20,808 nt of DNA from a virus. The stretch is taken from positions 1 through 20,808 of IMG/VR virus record IMGVR_UViG_3300032326_001999, one strand, 5' to 3'. A program made the translations under genes and the position numbers. Each line of letters begins with the position of its first letter. Positions within the stretch are counted from its first letter, which is position 1. Below the pieces are notes generated by a model. That model did not search any database. It was not told the origin of the DNA and saw only the letters and a list, made by a program, of their open reading frames with translations. This document shows positions 8,576-18,100 of this stretch, in pieces.

Positions 8576-10569
8576 GCAAATTTATAGATTCACAATTTTC
8601 TGTTTCTGGAATAAAGAATTTTTCTTTAACAACTTCTTACAATCAATATGACTTGGTTGATTTTCAGTATTATACAGGCAATTCTAGTTATCCAACAAAT
8701 TTATCAGGTTTATTTGCTTGGTTTAATTTAGATAATTTAAATAATATTGAGTTTGATGGTTCTGGAAAAGTGAATCTTTGGTATAACTCCGCTCCCGGTC
8801 ATTCTTTACAATATTTAGTTAATTTAGATTCTACAGTTACAAAAGAAACTCGTCCAATCTTTGATGATAAAAAGAATACTATTTCATTTAAAGCGTTCAA
8901 TGAAAATCAAGAATATAATCAGTTATATACATCTACAGATTTTTCAGGATTTTTATCTGATGATAGATGTTGGTTTATCGTTTACGAATTCGATTCTTTA
9001 AGAAATGGATCTCAAACGGTTAGTGGGTATTTTTCTAATTTTTCTACAATAATAAATACTGACGATTCAAATCCAATAAAATCAAGTGGTTATTGGGGCG
9101 TTTATGGAGATAATTCTAATGGAATTTTAAATAGTAATGTTCCTAATGGTTCCCAAGAGTTTATTGGTGGACCTACGGAAGCTATATATCCATCTCCATC
9201 GACTATAAATTCTTCATTTTCAGCAGCAAAATTATTAAATAATAAAAATATTATATCTATAATAAAAAATAACACATCAAATACTTTACGCATAAGAAAT
9301 AATGGTTATGAAATATTAAATATAGTTAGTGCAAATTATTTTCATGTAAACTCTGATAATTTAAGATTGGGTACAGCAGGAAATGGTCATGGTAATGCTG
9401 CTACAAGTGAATTGTATAACTATGATGCAAGTAATATTTCTTATTATGAAATACTAGGATACTCAAAAGTGCCAACTGATGAGCAAATCCTGCAAATAGA
9501 AAAATATTTATTTAAAAAACATTTCACCAATGATGATAATTTATATTTAACAACTGAAAATTTTACAGCTTCTGACTATCGTTATTCTCCAATAAATATC
9601 ACTGGATCTCAATTTTTAACAAAGAATCCAGATCTTTTGTTTAAAAAAACTTATGGATGTTCAGCTAGTTTTTCTACTAAATCTTTAAGAATGCAATATG
9701 GAGATGGTTATTATACAAACGTAACTCCAAACATAAATAATTTAACTAGCAATTTTAGTTTAACTTACGATGGTTTGTCAGATACTCAATCAAAAGCATT
9801 AATAGGATTTTTTCAAAATACTTTTGAATATACTCCATTAAATATTGAGGAATCATATCAGAATGTAAATATGGATTTATTTTATCCATACAAAAATAAT
9901 GCTAAAATATATTTTGAAAACTTAAATTATTCATCTAAAGAATCTAACCTAAATATGGTTAATATAAATTGCGTTTCAGTTTATGATTCAAGTTTGGATT
10001 ATCGTGGATTCCTGGTTACAAGTAATGAGGTTCTTAGATATTACGAACAAACAAAAACATATATTAAAAATGATGTCGTATTCTATAAAAATATAGATAA
10101 TGCTTTAGAAGGTTATTATTGGTATACTGGAGCAAATAATGTTATTTTAAGTGACTCAACTAGCCCAACTGGATCAAATTCTTTATTTACTAATAAATTT
10201 TATTTTAAACCGGATATTGATTATACTATTCCAATGTCTCCAAGATTTTTGAAAAATGAATACGAAATGACTGCACCAGCTTTTGAAAATAATGGCATAA
10301 ATAAAACAGTTTTAGCTTTTGATTTTGCATTCAACAATAGATCTGATAAAGAGGCAATAGCACTATTAAAATTTTTAGATAATAAAGCTGGTTTTAAGAT
10401 TTTTGAAATAAATTTGCCAGCGCCTTATAATAAAACGATAGATGTTTATTGTCCAGAGTGGAGTCATACATATAAATTTTATAACAATCATGAAATATCA
10501 GCTAAGTTCTTAGAATTTAAAGGTAAAACAGATTCTGACATATTTTTTAATACGCTATTACAACTATGA
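8572..10569 (+). CDS. gpM-like distal tail protein, duplicated, with LamG-like insertion
   Basis: A 665-residue modular protein. Residues 1-43 read like the first half of a CBM5/12-type module (SYNQYDLVDFQYYTG). A LamG/concanavalin-like domain follows at about 44-318, ending in the typical YYEILGYSKVPTDEQ plus helix. Residues ~322-360 then look like the second half of the first module. The first gpM-type domain (364-482) has the lambda gpM signature R-M-Q-YGDGY (373-380). A second CBM5/12-like module (490-547, TYIKNDVVFY) precedes a second gpM-type domain (552-662) with FLDNKAGFKIF, LPAPYN and VYCPEW, which match the C-terminal half of gpM. The [CBM-like + gpM-like] unit is thus duplicated. 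Position between tape measure and L-type gene fits gpM. Lambda gpM is only about 109 residues, so this is a greatly enlarged form. Start is an ATGA overlap. Confidence 0.68.
   Translation: MSKFIDSQFSVSGIKNFSLTTSYNQYDLVDFQYYTGNSSYPTNLSGLFAWFNLDNLNNIEFDGSGKVNLWYNSAPGHSLQYLVNLDSTVTKETRPIFDDKKNTISFKAFNENQEYNQLYTSTDFSGFLSDDRCWFIVYEFDSLRNGSQTVSGYFSNFSTIINTDDSNPIKSSGYWGVYGDNSNGILNSNVPNGSQEFIGGPTEAIYPSPSTINSSFSAAKLLNNKNIISIIKNNTSNTLRIRNNGYEILNIVSANYFHVNSDNLRLGTAGNGHGNAATSELYNYDASNISYYEILGYSKVPTDEQILQIEKYLFKKHFTNDDNLYLTTENFTASDYRYSPINITGSQFLTKNPDLLFKKTYGCSASFSTKSLRMQYGDGYYTNVTPNINNLTSNFSLTYDGLSDTQSKALIGFFQNTFEYTPLNIEESYQNVNMDLFYPYKNNAKIYFENLNYSSKESNLNMVNINCVSVYDSSLDYRGFLVTSNEVLRYYEQTKTYIKNDVVFYKNIDNALEGYYWYTGANNVILSDSTSPTGSNSLFTNKFYFKPDIDYTIPMSPRFLKNEYEMTAPAFENNGINKTVLAFDFAFNNRSDKEAIALLKFLDNKAGFKIFEINLPAPYNKTIDVYCPEWSHTYKFYNNHEISAKFLEFKGKTDSDIFFNTLLQL
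8701..9525 (+). other. LamG/concanavalin-like lectin domain in gpM-like protein
   Basis: Residues 44-318 have the order of phage LamG domains: LFAWFNLDN, then LWYNSAPG, a long beta-rich core, ILRIRNNG-type strands (LRIRNNGYEI), LRLGTAGN, and the closing ISYYEILGYSK followed by an amphipathic helix ending KYLFKKHF. It appears inserted into a loop of a small CBM-like module. Ligand unknown; a surface glycan is the usual kind of target. Boundaries are approximate. Confidence 0.6.
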
Positions 10570-13310
10570 TATATACGAATTCTACTGGTAAATTTATTGG
10601 TGAATGCATGACTGGTTTTGGTATTAATTATCCTGTTTATATTTATAATAGCGGTAATTCTGAGGTTATTTATACAATAACAAGTGATGATAGTAATTTT
10701 TTATTGTCAGATCCACAATTAATAATATCTAACGGTTCATCAGATTATTTTGATATTTTTTTCAATCCTACTGCTAATGGTATATCTGGTTATGAAACAT
10801 CATTAATAACTATATCTTCCGAATCTACTGAAGATGGATCAGCAGATCCAAGTGGTAATATAACAATATATGTAACAGGTCTTAGAATAGTTGACACTAC
10901 GGGTGGGCATGTTAGAAAATTTAGAGCCTTAAAAAATTATGATCCAACTAATGGATTAAGTTATTCTTTTTATTGGAGACCGCCAACTGGAACTGGATCT
11001 TTAAATAATTATTTTATAACTGGATATGGTTTAGATATAGCTACAGATACGGCTTTCAGTACTAAAGTAGTTTCGCAAACTTTCAATATCGCTCAGAATA
11101 GTTCTGATCCGATATATTCTACAAATTATGGATTTGAAGATGAAGACGTTTTTCAAAAAATACAAGCCTATGATAATGGAAATCTGTTTGAATTAGATCA
11201 ATCTTATTATGCAAGAATGTATACTTGGATTGATGGTGTTACTGGAGAATCTGTTTATGCTACAGGTATAAATCAATTAGATACTCAATTATCTAATCAA
11301 GTATTGACTGGTAATATGAGTAACAAGGTGGATTTAATGTTTACTGAAAATGCTCTTGATATTTATATATCTCCTCAATCTGTTTATACTAATTATAACT
11401 TATATGAAAAATTTGTTTCAGCAAACAAAGGAAGCGCTAATTTTAAATATATCTCTGGAATAAATGTTTACTTGCCAGATTTGACTACTTTTACAGCAGA
11501 CAATGAAAATCAATACTGTTTAAATTTAAATGGTCAATTAGAAAATTTTAGCGGAGATGCAACATACGGTACAAATATAAATATATATTTATCTAATACA
11601 ACTAAGCTTTTAGGATATGCTGGTAAAGGTGGAGATTTGAAGGGTTCTATTATAAAAGGATTAGAAAGAAATCAGAATACATATTCTTTTAATGATCTTT
11701 TTTCTCAAACTTCAACCGCTTACTCACAAGCAAATTCAAACATTACAGATGCAAAAAATGGAGGCTCAATTTTTAACTTTAATATAACTTCTAATATTAT
11801 TAATGATAAAGAGTATACAGATTTAAATTATAATGTAATTTCAAAAACAAATTCTTATGTTACTGCTGGAGGTGGAGGTTCTAAAGCATTAGTTGCTTGG
11901 ATATATGGAAATGGTAAAGCTAATGTTGGTGGAACAGATGAATATAATAATGCATATCCATTTGCTTTTCCTATTTTTGGATCTCCAAATACTAAAGGAG
12001 CTACAAGTTATAAACTTTATGAAACTCAATTAGGATCTATAACAATAGCTGCAAATGGAAAAGAAGCTTTTGCTGCTATAACTGCTGGATCTAATTTTGG
12101 CACAATATCTTCTTATCCGCATGTTTATGGAGAAAGCGGCTCTTTGTATCCACTTCTTCAAATTACATCAAATACAAATAGTTTAGGTTTTAGCCCTAAT
12201 CTTTTTGGAGTTGATACTGGACAAAAAATTGATACAAAAGTTGTCAAACCAAACGATTCATTTACGCCTAGTTTATATTTTAATAGAATTAATGATAATC
12301 AAAGTTCTGCTGGTAAAATTTTAAATGGTTTTTCAAATATAAAAGCTAATTTTACGATAGATGGTGGAAATATTGCTTCTGATTATCTTTTTAGATTTGA
12401 AAATTCAGCTATAGATTCTATAAATAAAAACTGGAAAGATACTACTACTACTGCAACTTTAGATGGAAGTACTGCTGCTGGTATTTTTAATAATTCTTTT
12501 TACTCACATACTGCAAAAAATTCTGTTACATTAAACAGCTCTCAATATCTTGATTATACATTTGGAGTATCAAACACGACAATGATAAAGAAAAATTGCA
12601 ATCAATTTGATCTTTATATGGTAGTAGCTTATAGACCTATTACAAAAGATACAAAATTTACAGACAATAGCACTTATTCATTGTCTAAATTTAAAATTTT
12701 AGATTGGTCTTTAAATTTAGATAACACAATTGTAAATCAGATTTTAATAAAACCATTTCCTTATAATGATAGCGTAAGATATTACAAAAAAGAATTTAAT
12801 GTTTTTGAATTTTTTGTTAGTCCATTATTTAATATTAGAAACGATAATACAAAAATGGCAGATGCCTTGTGGTATAATCCTGGGATATTAGCTGAAAATA
12901 ATTTTGTTCAATTATCTAAAAGCTTGTTAAATGCTAACGATTATTATCCAATGTTGTTAAATATAAAACGAACAAATACAACATATTCAGTTTATATAAA
13001 TGGAAACTTAATTGTTACTTATAATATGGGTTCGTATGTAAATTTTGCAGATTCTTATATAACATCAATGATTGATGGCACTACTTTAAAATTAATAAGC
13101 AATTGCGCTACAGCAAATGAAAGTATGAGTTATTTTGATATAATTTTTTATAATAGATTATTAAATCCTAATGAAAATCAGCAACTTAACAATTCATTAT
13201 TAAATTCATATTTTAAACTTTTTACAGGAGGAACGTCGTCATCTTTAAATATCAAATCTAATCAAGTGAGACTGCCAAATGCTTTTAATTTAGCTGGAAA
13301 ATCTTTATGA
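10566..13310 (+). CDS. Large modular tail-tip protein: Ig/ASH, FN3, fibre-like and LamG-like domains
   Basis: A 914-residue protein. Residues ~1-110 resemble an ASH/HYDIN-type Ig domain (VYIYNSGNSEVIYTIT, FFNP, an SLITI strand). About 113-245 read as a fibronectin-III-like domain (HVRKFRALKNY, YARMYTWIDG). About 270-370 has the pattern of receptor-binding fibre segments: a GINVYLPDLT strand, an Asn-rich LNGQLENF turn, then INIYLSNTTKLLGYAGKGG; a glycine-rich TAGGGGSKALVAW stretch follows. About 600-885 looks like a LamG domain closing with FDIIFYNRLLNPNE and a helix, matching the end of the LamG in the previous gene. No catalytic motif was seen. Start and stop are ATGA overlaps with both neighbours. 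There is no lambda counterpart between M and L, so it is an added gene, probably displaying binding domains at the tip. Exact function unknown. Confidence 0.62.
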   Translation: MIYTNSTGKFIGECMTGFGINYPVYIYNSGNSEVIYTITSDDSNFLLSDPQLIISNGSSDYFDIFFNPTANGISGYETSLITISSESTEDGSADPSGNITIYVTGLRIVDTTGGHVRKFRALKNYDPTNGLSYSFYWRPPTGTGSLNNYFITGYGLDIATDTAFSTKVVSQTFNIAQNSSDPIYSTNYGFEDEDVFQKIQAYDNGNLFELDQSYYARMYTWIDGVTGESVYATGINQLDTQLSNQVLTGNMSNKVDLMFTENALDIYISPQSVYTNYNLYEKFVSANKGSANFKYISGINVYLPDLTTFTADNENQYCLNLNGQLENFSGDATYGTNINIYLSNTTKLLGYAGKGGDLKGSIIKGLERNQNTYSFNDLFSQTSTAYSQANSNITDAKNGGSIFNFNITSNIINDKEYTDLNYNVISKTNSYVTAGGGGSKALVAWIYGNGKANVGGTDEYNNAYPFAFPIFGSPNTKGATSYKLYETQLGSITIAANGKEAFAAITAGSNFGTISSYPHVYGESGSLYPLLQITSNTNSLGFSPNLFGVDTGQKIDTKVVKPNDSFTPSLYFNRINDNQSSAGKILNGFSNIKANFTIDGGNIASDYLFRFENSAIDSINKNWKDTTTTATLDGSTAAGIFNNSFYSHTAKNSVTLNSSQYLDYTFGVSNTTMIKKNCNQFDLYMVVAYRPITKDTKFTDNSTYSLSKFKILDWSLNLDNTIVNQILIKPFPYNDSVRYYKKEFNVFEFFVSPLFNIRNDNTKMADALWYNPGILAENNFVQLSKSLLNANDYYPMLLNIKRTNTTYSVYINGNLIVTYNMGSYVNFADSYITSMIDGTTLKLISNCATANESMSYFDIIFYNRLLNPNENQQLNNSLLNSYFKLFTGGTSSSLNIKSNQVRLPNAFNLAGKSL
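12363..13220 (+). other. LamG-like domain, C-terminal in modular tip protein
   Basis: Residues ~600-885. It contains YLFRFENSAIDS, FDLYMVVAYRP, YSVYINGNLIVTY, LKLISNC and the closing FDIIFYNRLLNPNENQQLNN, the same order of landmarks as the LamG domain at 8701-9525. Boundaries are approximate; the ligand is unknown. Confidence 0.55.
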
Positions 13311-14368
13311 AAACTTTATTTAAATTAAATAATTATTTAATATTAGACTTGTTTGAAATCGAATTAGAATCAAATGAAGGTTATCTTCGTTTTCATGGTT
13401 CTAAAAATTTTTCATCTAATATAGTTTTTCAAGGCAATCAATATACTTTTATACCTTGTGAGTTTTCTTCTTTTGAAACTTCGTCCGATGGAAAACAAAG
13501 TAGACCAATTTTAAAAATAGCTAATATAAATAACTACTTTTCTAAAATTCTAAAAGATCGAGCCGATCTTATTGGCAAGAAAGTGTTTAGAAAAAAAATA
13601 TTGGGTAAAGATCTTGACTCTATTAATTTTACAGATGGAATCAATCCATTTGGTGTTTCAGCTTTTAATACTTATGTAGCATACGATAAGTTTATAATTA
13701 ATTTAAAAAAATCAGAAAATTCAGAAAATATAGAATTAGAATTGGTGACTAAGGTTGATATTGAAAATTTATCATTGCCTAGTAGAAAAATAACTAATGA
13801 TACTTGTTCTTGGAATTATAGATGTTATGGATGTAATTATGGAAATACTCCAGCATTCAAAGGGCCACAAATTAATTCAACTCCTTTAAATAAGTTGGAA
13901 TCAAGTTATTTATATTTTAAAGAAAGCGCTTGGCAAGGAAATGCTAGTTCTCCAGATCCAGGTTTACCAGTAGCAGACGAAAACGATAAAACGTTCTTGA
14001 GCGCTTACAAACAAGATTTAGCGAATAATTCTTATGGTTTAACAGCTATTACTTATAAAGGCGAATGGTCATCAACTATAACATATAATTCTGGGGATTT
14101 TGTTTATGTTGATCCTGTTTTAAGTTTAGACGCACAACAAGATGTGAATAATATTAATTTTATTAATAAACCAAAAACTTTTTATGTTTGTGTTTCTAAT
14201 AACGTTTTAAACAAATTTCCAGATAAAAATACAAATGTTTGGAAACAAGATAAATGCTCAAAAACTTTAAGGGGATGTTTATTAAGGTTTGAAGATTATT
14301 TGTCTGATGATGGGGCTTTGCCTTTTGGGGCTTTTTCAGCAACTTTTCCATTCAATAATGATAAATAA
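13307..14368 (+). CDS. L: gpL-like minor tail protein with Fe-S cysteines and CBM-like insertion
   Basis: The lambda gpL family binds a [4Fe-4S] cluster in its C-terminal domain and sits in the tail tip. Here C167, C173 and C176 lie in TCSWNYRCYGCNYG, and C317 and C324 lie in DKCSKTLRGCLLRF, followed by LPFGAF; the second motif closely follows the gpL ending (D-K-C-S-K, G-C, then R-F and L-P-F-G). The family needs four cysteines, so one of C167, C173 and C176 is probably spare. About 140 residues separate the two cysteine pairs, far more than in lambda. Much of that gap looks like a CBM5/12-type module (W254...TYNSGDFVYVD...FYVCVSNN...W312). N-terminal residues 1-160 are the usual beta-rich portion. 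The start overlaps the upstream stop by four bases; the stop overlaps the next gene by 11 bases when that gene starts at 14358. 353 residues, against about 232 in lambda. Confidence 0.8.
   Translation: MKTLFKLNNYLILDLFEIELESNEGYLRFHGSKNFSSNIVFQGNQYTFIPCEFSSFETSSDGKQSRPILKIANINNYFSKILKDRADLIGKKVFRKKILGKDLDSINFTDGINPFGVSAFNTYVAYDKFIINLKKSENSENIELELVTKVDIENLSLPSRKITNDTCSWNYRCYGCNYGNTPAFKGPQINSTPLNKLESSYLYFKESAWQGNASSPDPGLPVADENDKTFLSAYKQDLANNSYGLTAITYKGEWSSTITYNSGDFVYVDPVLSLDAQQDVNNINFINKPKTFYVCVSNNVLNKFPDKNTNVWKQDKCSKTLRGCLLRFEDYLSDDGALPFGAFSATFPFNNDK
14042..14250 (+). other. CBM5/12-like module between the Fe-S cysteines of gpL-like protein
   Basis: Residues ~246-314 show the small aromatic module pattern ITYKGEWSSTITYNSGDFVY, FYVCVSNNVLNKFP and a closing NVWK. 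Chitin- or peptidoglycan-binding CBM5/12-type domains have the same W, Y-x-x-GD-x-V, Y-x-C and closing W order. It stops five residues before C317, so it would loop out from the metal site. Recognised by eye only. Confidence 0.5.
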
Positions 14369-14684
14369 CGAACTAAAAGATCATATAAAATCTATATGTA
14401 TTAATAAATCTTCTGAAGTTTGTGGTTTTATAGTTTATGATGGAAATAAAGAATCTTTTATTGAACTAGAAAATAAGCATCCATTGTCAAATGATTTTTT
14501 TTTGATATCTCCAATTGATTATTTATCTGTTAAAAATAAATTTACTATAAAATACTTATTTCATAAACATAATAATTCAGACAATTTTTCAGAATCAGAT
14601 ATCCATTATCAAAAATTTCATTGCTTGAATATGTTGATTTATAACATCAACACTGATAATTGGTCTGAAATGAAGTGTAAATAG
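14358..14684 (+). CDS. K: JAMM/MPN-domain tail protein (gpK-like, no NlpC/P60 part)
   Basis: With the ATG at 14358 the protein has 108 residues and begins MINNELKDHIKS. It shows the JAMM zinc-protease order: E20 (SSEVCGF), H69-x-H71 (FHKH) and S78-x-x-D81 (SESD), plus the family's F-x-ISP-x-DYL turn at 48-56. Spacing from H71 to S78 is one residue shorter than the classic motif. Lambda gpK has a JAMM domain followed by an NlpC/P60 peptidoglycan hydrolase; here the frame stops after the JAMM fold, with no NlpC/P60 part and no such domain elsewhere in the window. An in-frame ATG at 14289 would add 23 residues (Leu/Met/Phe-rich, not family-like) and lengthen the overlap with the L gene to 80 bases, so I prefer 14358. 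It ends with TAG. Position between L and I types supports the call. Confidence 0.75.
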   Translation: MINNELKDHIKSICINKSSEVCGFIVYDGNKESFIELENKHPLSNDFFLISPIDYLSVKNKFTIKYLFHKHNNSDNFSESDIHYQKFHCLNMLIYNINTDNWSEMKCK

Positions 14685-14691
14685 TATTATC

Positions 14692-15186
14692 ATGGTCAAT
14701 ATAAAATTACATGGTGTTTTTGAAAATCATATAAAGCTTGATTGGAATTTAAATATTCTAACTGTAGCTGAAGCTTTTGAAGCTATTGAAGCTAATACTG
14801 GAAAATTAATTAGCACTTTGGGTATATTAGAAGAATATATATCTAATTTTATTATTTATGTTGATGGTAAAATAATGCCTCCTGAGTATATAAATTCTCC
14901 AATATTGAAATCAAATTCTAAAATCGAAGTGATTCCATTGATAATGGGAAGCGATTTTGGTATTAGCTTATTAATTTTAGCTATATCTATAGGAATTCAA
15001 TTTTTGATTACAAAATTATTAACTCCAAAATCACCAGTTGATATAAAAACAAATTCTAGATTATTCTCTTCTTACGAAAACGTAACTAAAAGAAATGTTC
15101 CTATTCCTATAGGTTATGGGCGTTTAAAAATTGGATCTATAGTTGTATCAAATGATCTTACTAATGTAAATGAAATTGCATCATGA
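14692..15186 (+). CDS. I: Tail assembly protein I, ubiquitin-like domain
   Basis: A 164-residue protein in the position of lambda I. The N-terminal ~85 residues read as a beta-grasp (ubiquitin-like) domain: VNIKLHGVFENHIKLDW, a helix TVAEAFEAIEANTG, then strands to IEVIPLIMGSD, as in the lambda tail-assembly I family. A hydrophobic segment follows at ~89-110 (FGISLLILAISIGIQFLI), typical for this family rather than proof of membrane insertion. The C-terminal hallmark is VPIPIGYGRLKIGSIVVS at 136-153, matching the family's 'VPI-x-YGR-x-x-VGS-VVS' ending. The JAMM gene directly upstream and this ubiquitin-like gene are the well-known phage K-I pair. It starts 7 bases after the upstream TAG without a Shine-Dalgarno and overlaps the J-type start by four bases. 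Confidence 0.82.
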   Translation: MVNIKLHGVFENHIKLDWNLNILTVAEAFEAIEANTGKLISTLGILEEYISNFIIYVDGKIMPPEYINSPILKSNSKIEVIPLIMGSDFGISLLILAISIGIQFLITKLLTPKSPVDIKTNSRLFSSYENVTKRNVPIPIGYGRLKIGSIVVSNDLTNVNEIAS

Positions 15187-18100
15187 AAATAAATTTATCT
15201 AAATCAGATATCAACATGTTTAATGCCTCTGCAAATTCGCAGGGTTTTACAGTTAATTCTGAAAGTTTTTATGAAGCTGTCGATTTAATTTCAGAAGGTC
15301 CAATTGAGGGATTAACAGATTCTTTTGGAAATGCTTTAAATTATATAGATTTAAGCTCTAGCGTTTCAACGCAAACAAATGGATCTTTGGCTTATGGGGT
15401 TTATTTTAATGATGTATCTATAAAAGATAGAAAAAGCAATTTGTTTAATATTAGTTCTTCAGATTTTTCTTTGTCTTTGGGTTCTGAGACTTCTAATATT
15501 CCTGCTATTTCCAGTTCAGTGTATGAATATAAAACTAAAATATATGATTTAAATAAAAGTATTCCTGAGTTTTCTAAAGTCGATGAAGATAAAATATCTC
15601 CTAATTATATATTAACTTCTTTTAATGAAAGTGCGACAGGTGATCCTTTTTTAAAATCTATAATAGATTTAAAAAATAATGCTAGAGTTTTTTCTCACTA
15701 TTTAAAAAATAAATATGCTAATTTAATAAAAGTTATTATTAGCTTAGATGACTTGTATTATGTAGCTGCCGAAGGAACTAATTTTAATAATACAGTACGT
15801 TTTGTAATTAGTTTGACAAATTCCTTCAAACAAAAAACTGAATATTTGCTTTTTCAAGGTTATATAATAGCTAAACAAAATTCTGTTTTATTAACTTTTG
15901 AATTAGAAATAGATAAATATGATAAATTAGATAATATTAATTCTGAATTTGTTGTTAATATTTATAGCGTTCAACAAAGAATTCCAGCGAGTGGTCCTAG
16001 AAAGGGCGTTTTAACAAGAAGTTTTTCTGTTAACAGTATAATTGAAATTGTTAATTATAATTTTTCGTATCCTTTTTCAGCAATTTGTAGGAATAAAGTG
16101 AGTTCTAAACATTTTAGTTCTGTTCCTGTAAGAAGTTTTGATTGTAAGCTTTTGAAAATAGCAGTTCCAGATAATTATGATTCAGAATCTAAAGAATATT
16201 CGGGTGATTGGAGCGGTAATTATAGCAAGTCTTTAAGATGGTCTGATAATCCGGCGTGGATATTTCATGATTTATGTATAAATGGTAGATATGGTTTAGC
16301 TAAATCTATATTGACAGAAAATGATATTAATAAATGGGAACTGTATAAAATTTCAAAATATTGTGATGAATTAGTTAAAACAAATTGTTCTACAAAATAT
16401 ACTCCTCAAGATTTTCATTTTAATAATTCTTTTATTTTTGGACAAGAAGGTTTTAATACAATACAAATAACAACTACAGATGATATTTTTACTTTGCAAA
16501 ATAAATATCCATTTGGTGGTACTTTATTTTTATATGATATCAAAAATGAAATTGGCGAAGATTTAAATTTAAATGTTAAAAAAGTAATTGGAGCAATAAC
16601 TACAAATGGATCTATAGCTACAATAAATTTATATAATGATTTTGGTCCTCGCAAATTTATAGAATCAGATTTAAGTGGGAATTTTTTTGTAGCTTTAAAA
16701 GAATATATATTAAAAGATCCTTCTCTGTTGAATACTCAAGACAAAATAAAAACATTCGCTGTTTCTTATATTTCTGGATATAAAAATACAATTGCAAATT
16801 TCGCTTCTACTAATGAAGCTGTTTCTATAAAATACGCTTCAGCAAAAATTTTTGATACTAGTTTAAAAGTTAAATCTGGAAAATGCGTTGCTAGACAAGA
16901 AGGGTTTTCAGATTTTCTAGAACAAAGATTTGCGGCAAATATTCTTATTAATAGTGAAACAGAAGGATTAAGAATTTTATCTGATTTAGCTTCTATTTTT
17001 AGAGGGGTATTTTATTTTAAAAATGGGTATTTAAATTTAACAAGTGATGTAAAAAAGCCGGTTTCTTATGTCTTTAATAATTCTAATGTAAAAGATGGTT
17101 TCTTTACATATTCCTCTAGTAATTTAAATACTGCTTTTTCAGTAATTAAAGTATCTTATCTTGATCAACTTGATAATTTTAAAGATAAAATTGTTTATAT
17201 TGAAGATGCAAATTTAATTCAAAAATTTGGAATAATTGAAAAAGAAATTCTTGGATTTGGAATTACTTCTAAATATCAAGCTCAAAGAGTCGGCAAGTGG
17301 TTTTTATCTACTGGAAAATTAGAGTCTCAAATAGTTAATTTTAATGGTGGTATAGAAATGTCTTTGTTGAAAGTTGGAGATATTATTAGAATAAGCGATG
17401 ATTTAAAAAATAGCAATATTAATTTTGGAAGAATAACTTCTTTGGATTATAAAAATAGTTATGTAGGAATTGATAGAGAAGTGTCTGAAAACGCTTTAGG
17501 AAGTATTATTAAAATATTTAGTTTGGTTGAAAATGAATTGTCCGAATTGTCGTATTATGTAAGTGAAGTAGATAACGCTAATTTAAAATTAAAATTGATT
17601 AATTTTGCGTATATTTCTTGGGATATAGTCAGTAAAGTAATATCTTCAGACGATGGAAAAACTGTTTATGCTGATGGTATTGGAACAGCGGGTTGGACTA
17701 GAAAAGCTTTTACAAAACAAAGTTATATAAATAATTGTCAAATATCTTTTAAAGTAACTTATGATGGAACTTATTTAGTTTGTGGATTAAGCGAAATAAA
17801 TAATACTACAGTGGATCAAACTGATATAAATTATGGTTTATATATAGCTGCTGGTTCTTTATACTCTGTAGAAAATATAAATAACACGACAACAACAACA
17901 AATTTAAATAAAACAGTAGTTTCAACTGATATTTTGAGTGTTGTTTATGATGGTTCTTCTATAATTTATTATTATAATAATGAAAAACTAAGAAATATTA
18001 CGAGAGCTAAAGGTAATGCTTTGTATGGTGTTGTTGCTTTTAATACACCATATGCAAGAATAAATGATGTTAATTTTTCTTTATTTCCAGATCTTGATTA

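Noticed and set aside
14289-14357. Upstream ATG for the JAMM gene
   Set aside because: It adds 23 Leu/Met/Phe-rich residues unlike the family and an 80-base overlap; the ATG at 14358 gives the family-like start with an 11-base overlap.
14289-14368. Programmed frameshift joining the L- and K-type genes
   Set aside because: Both proteins are complete family members on their own, and the open overlap is explained by the long shared T/G-rich stretch. No reason to expect a fusion.
14956-15021. Hydrophobic segment of the I-type protein as a membrane anchor or holin
   Set aside because: The same hydrophobic stretch is a standard part of the tail-assembly I family between its two domains.
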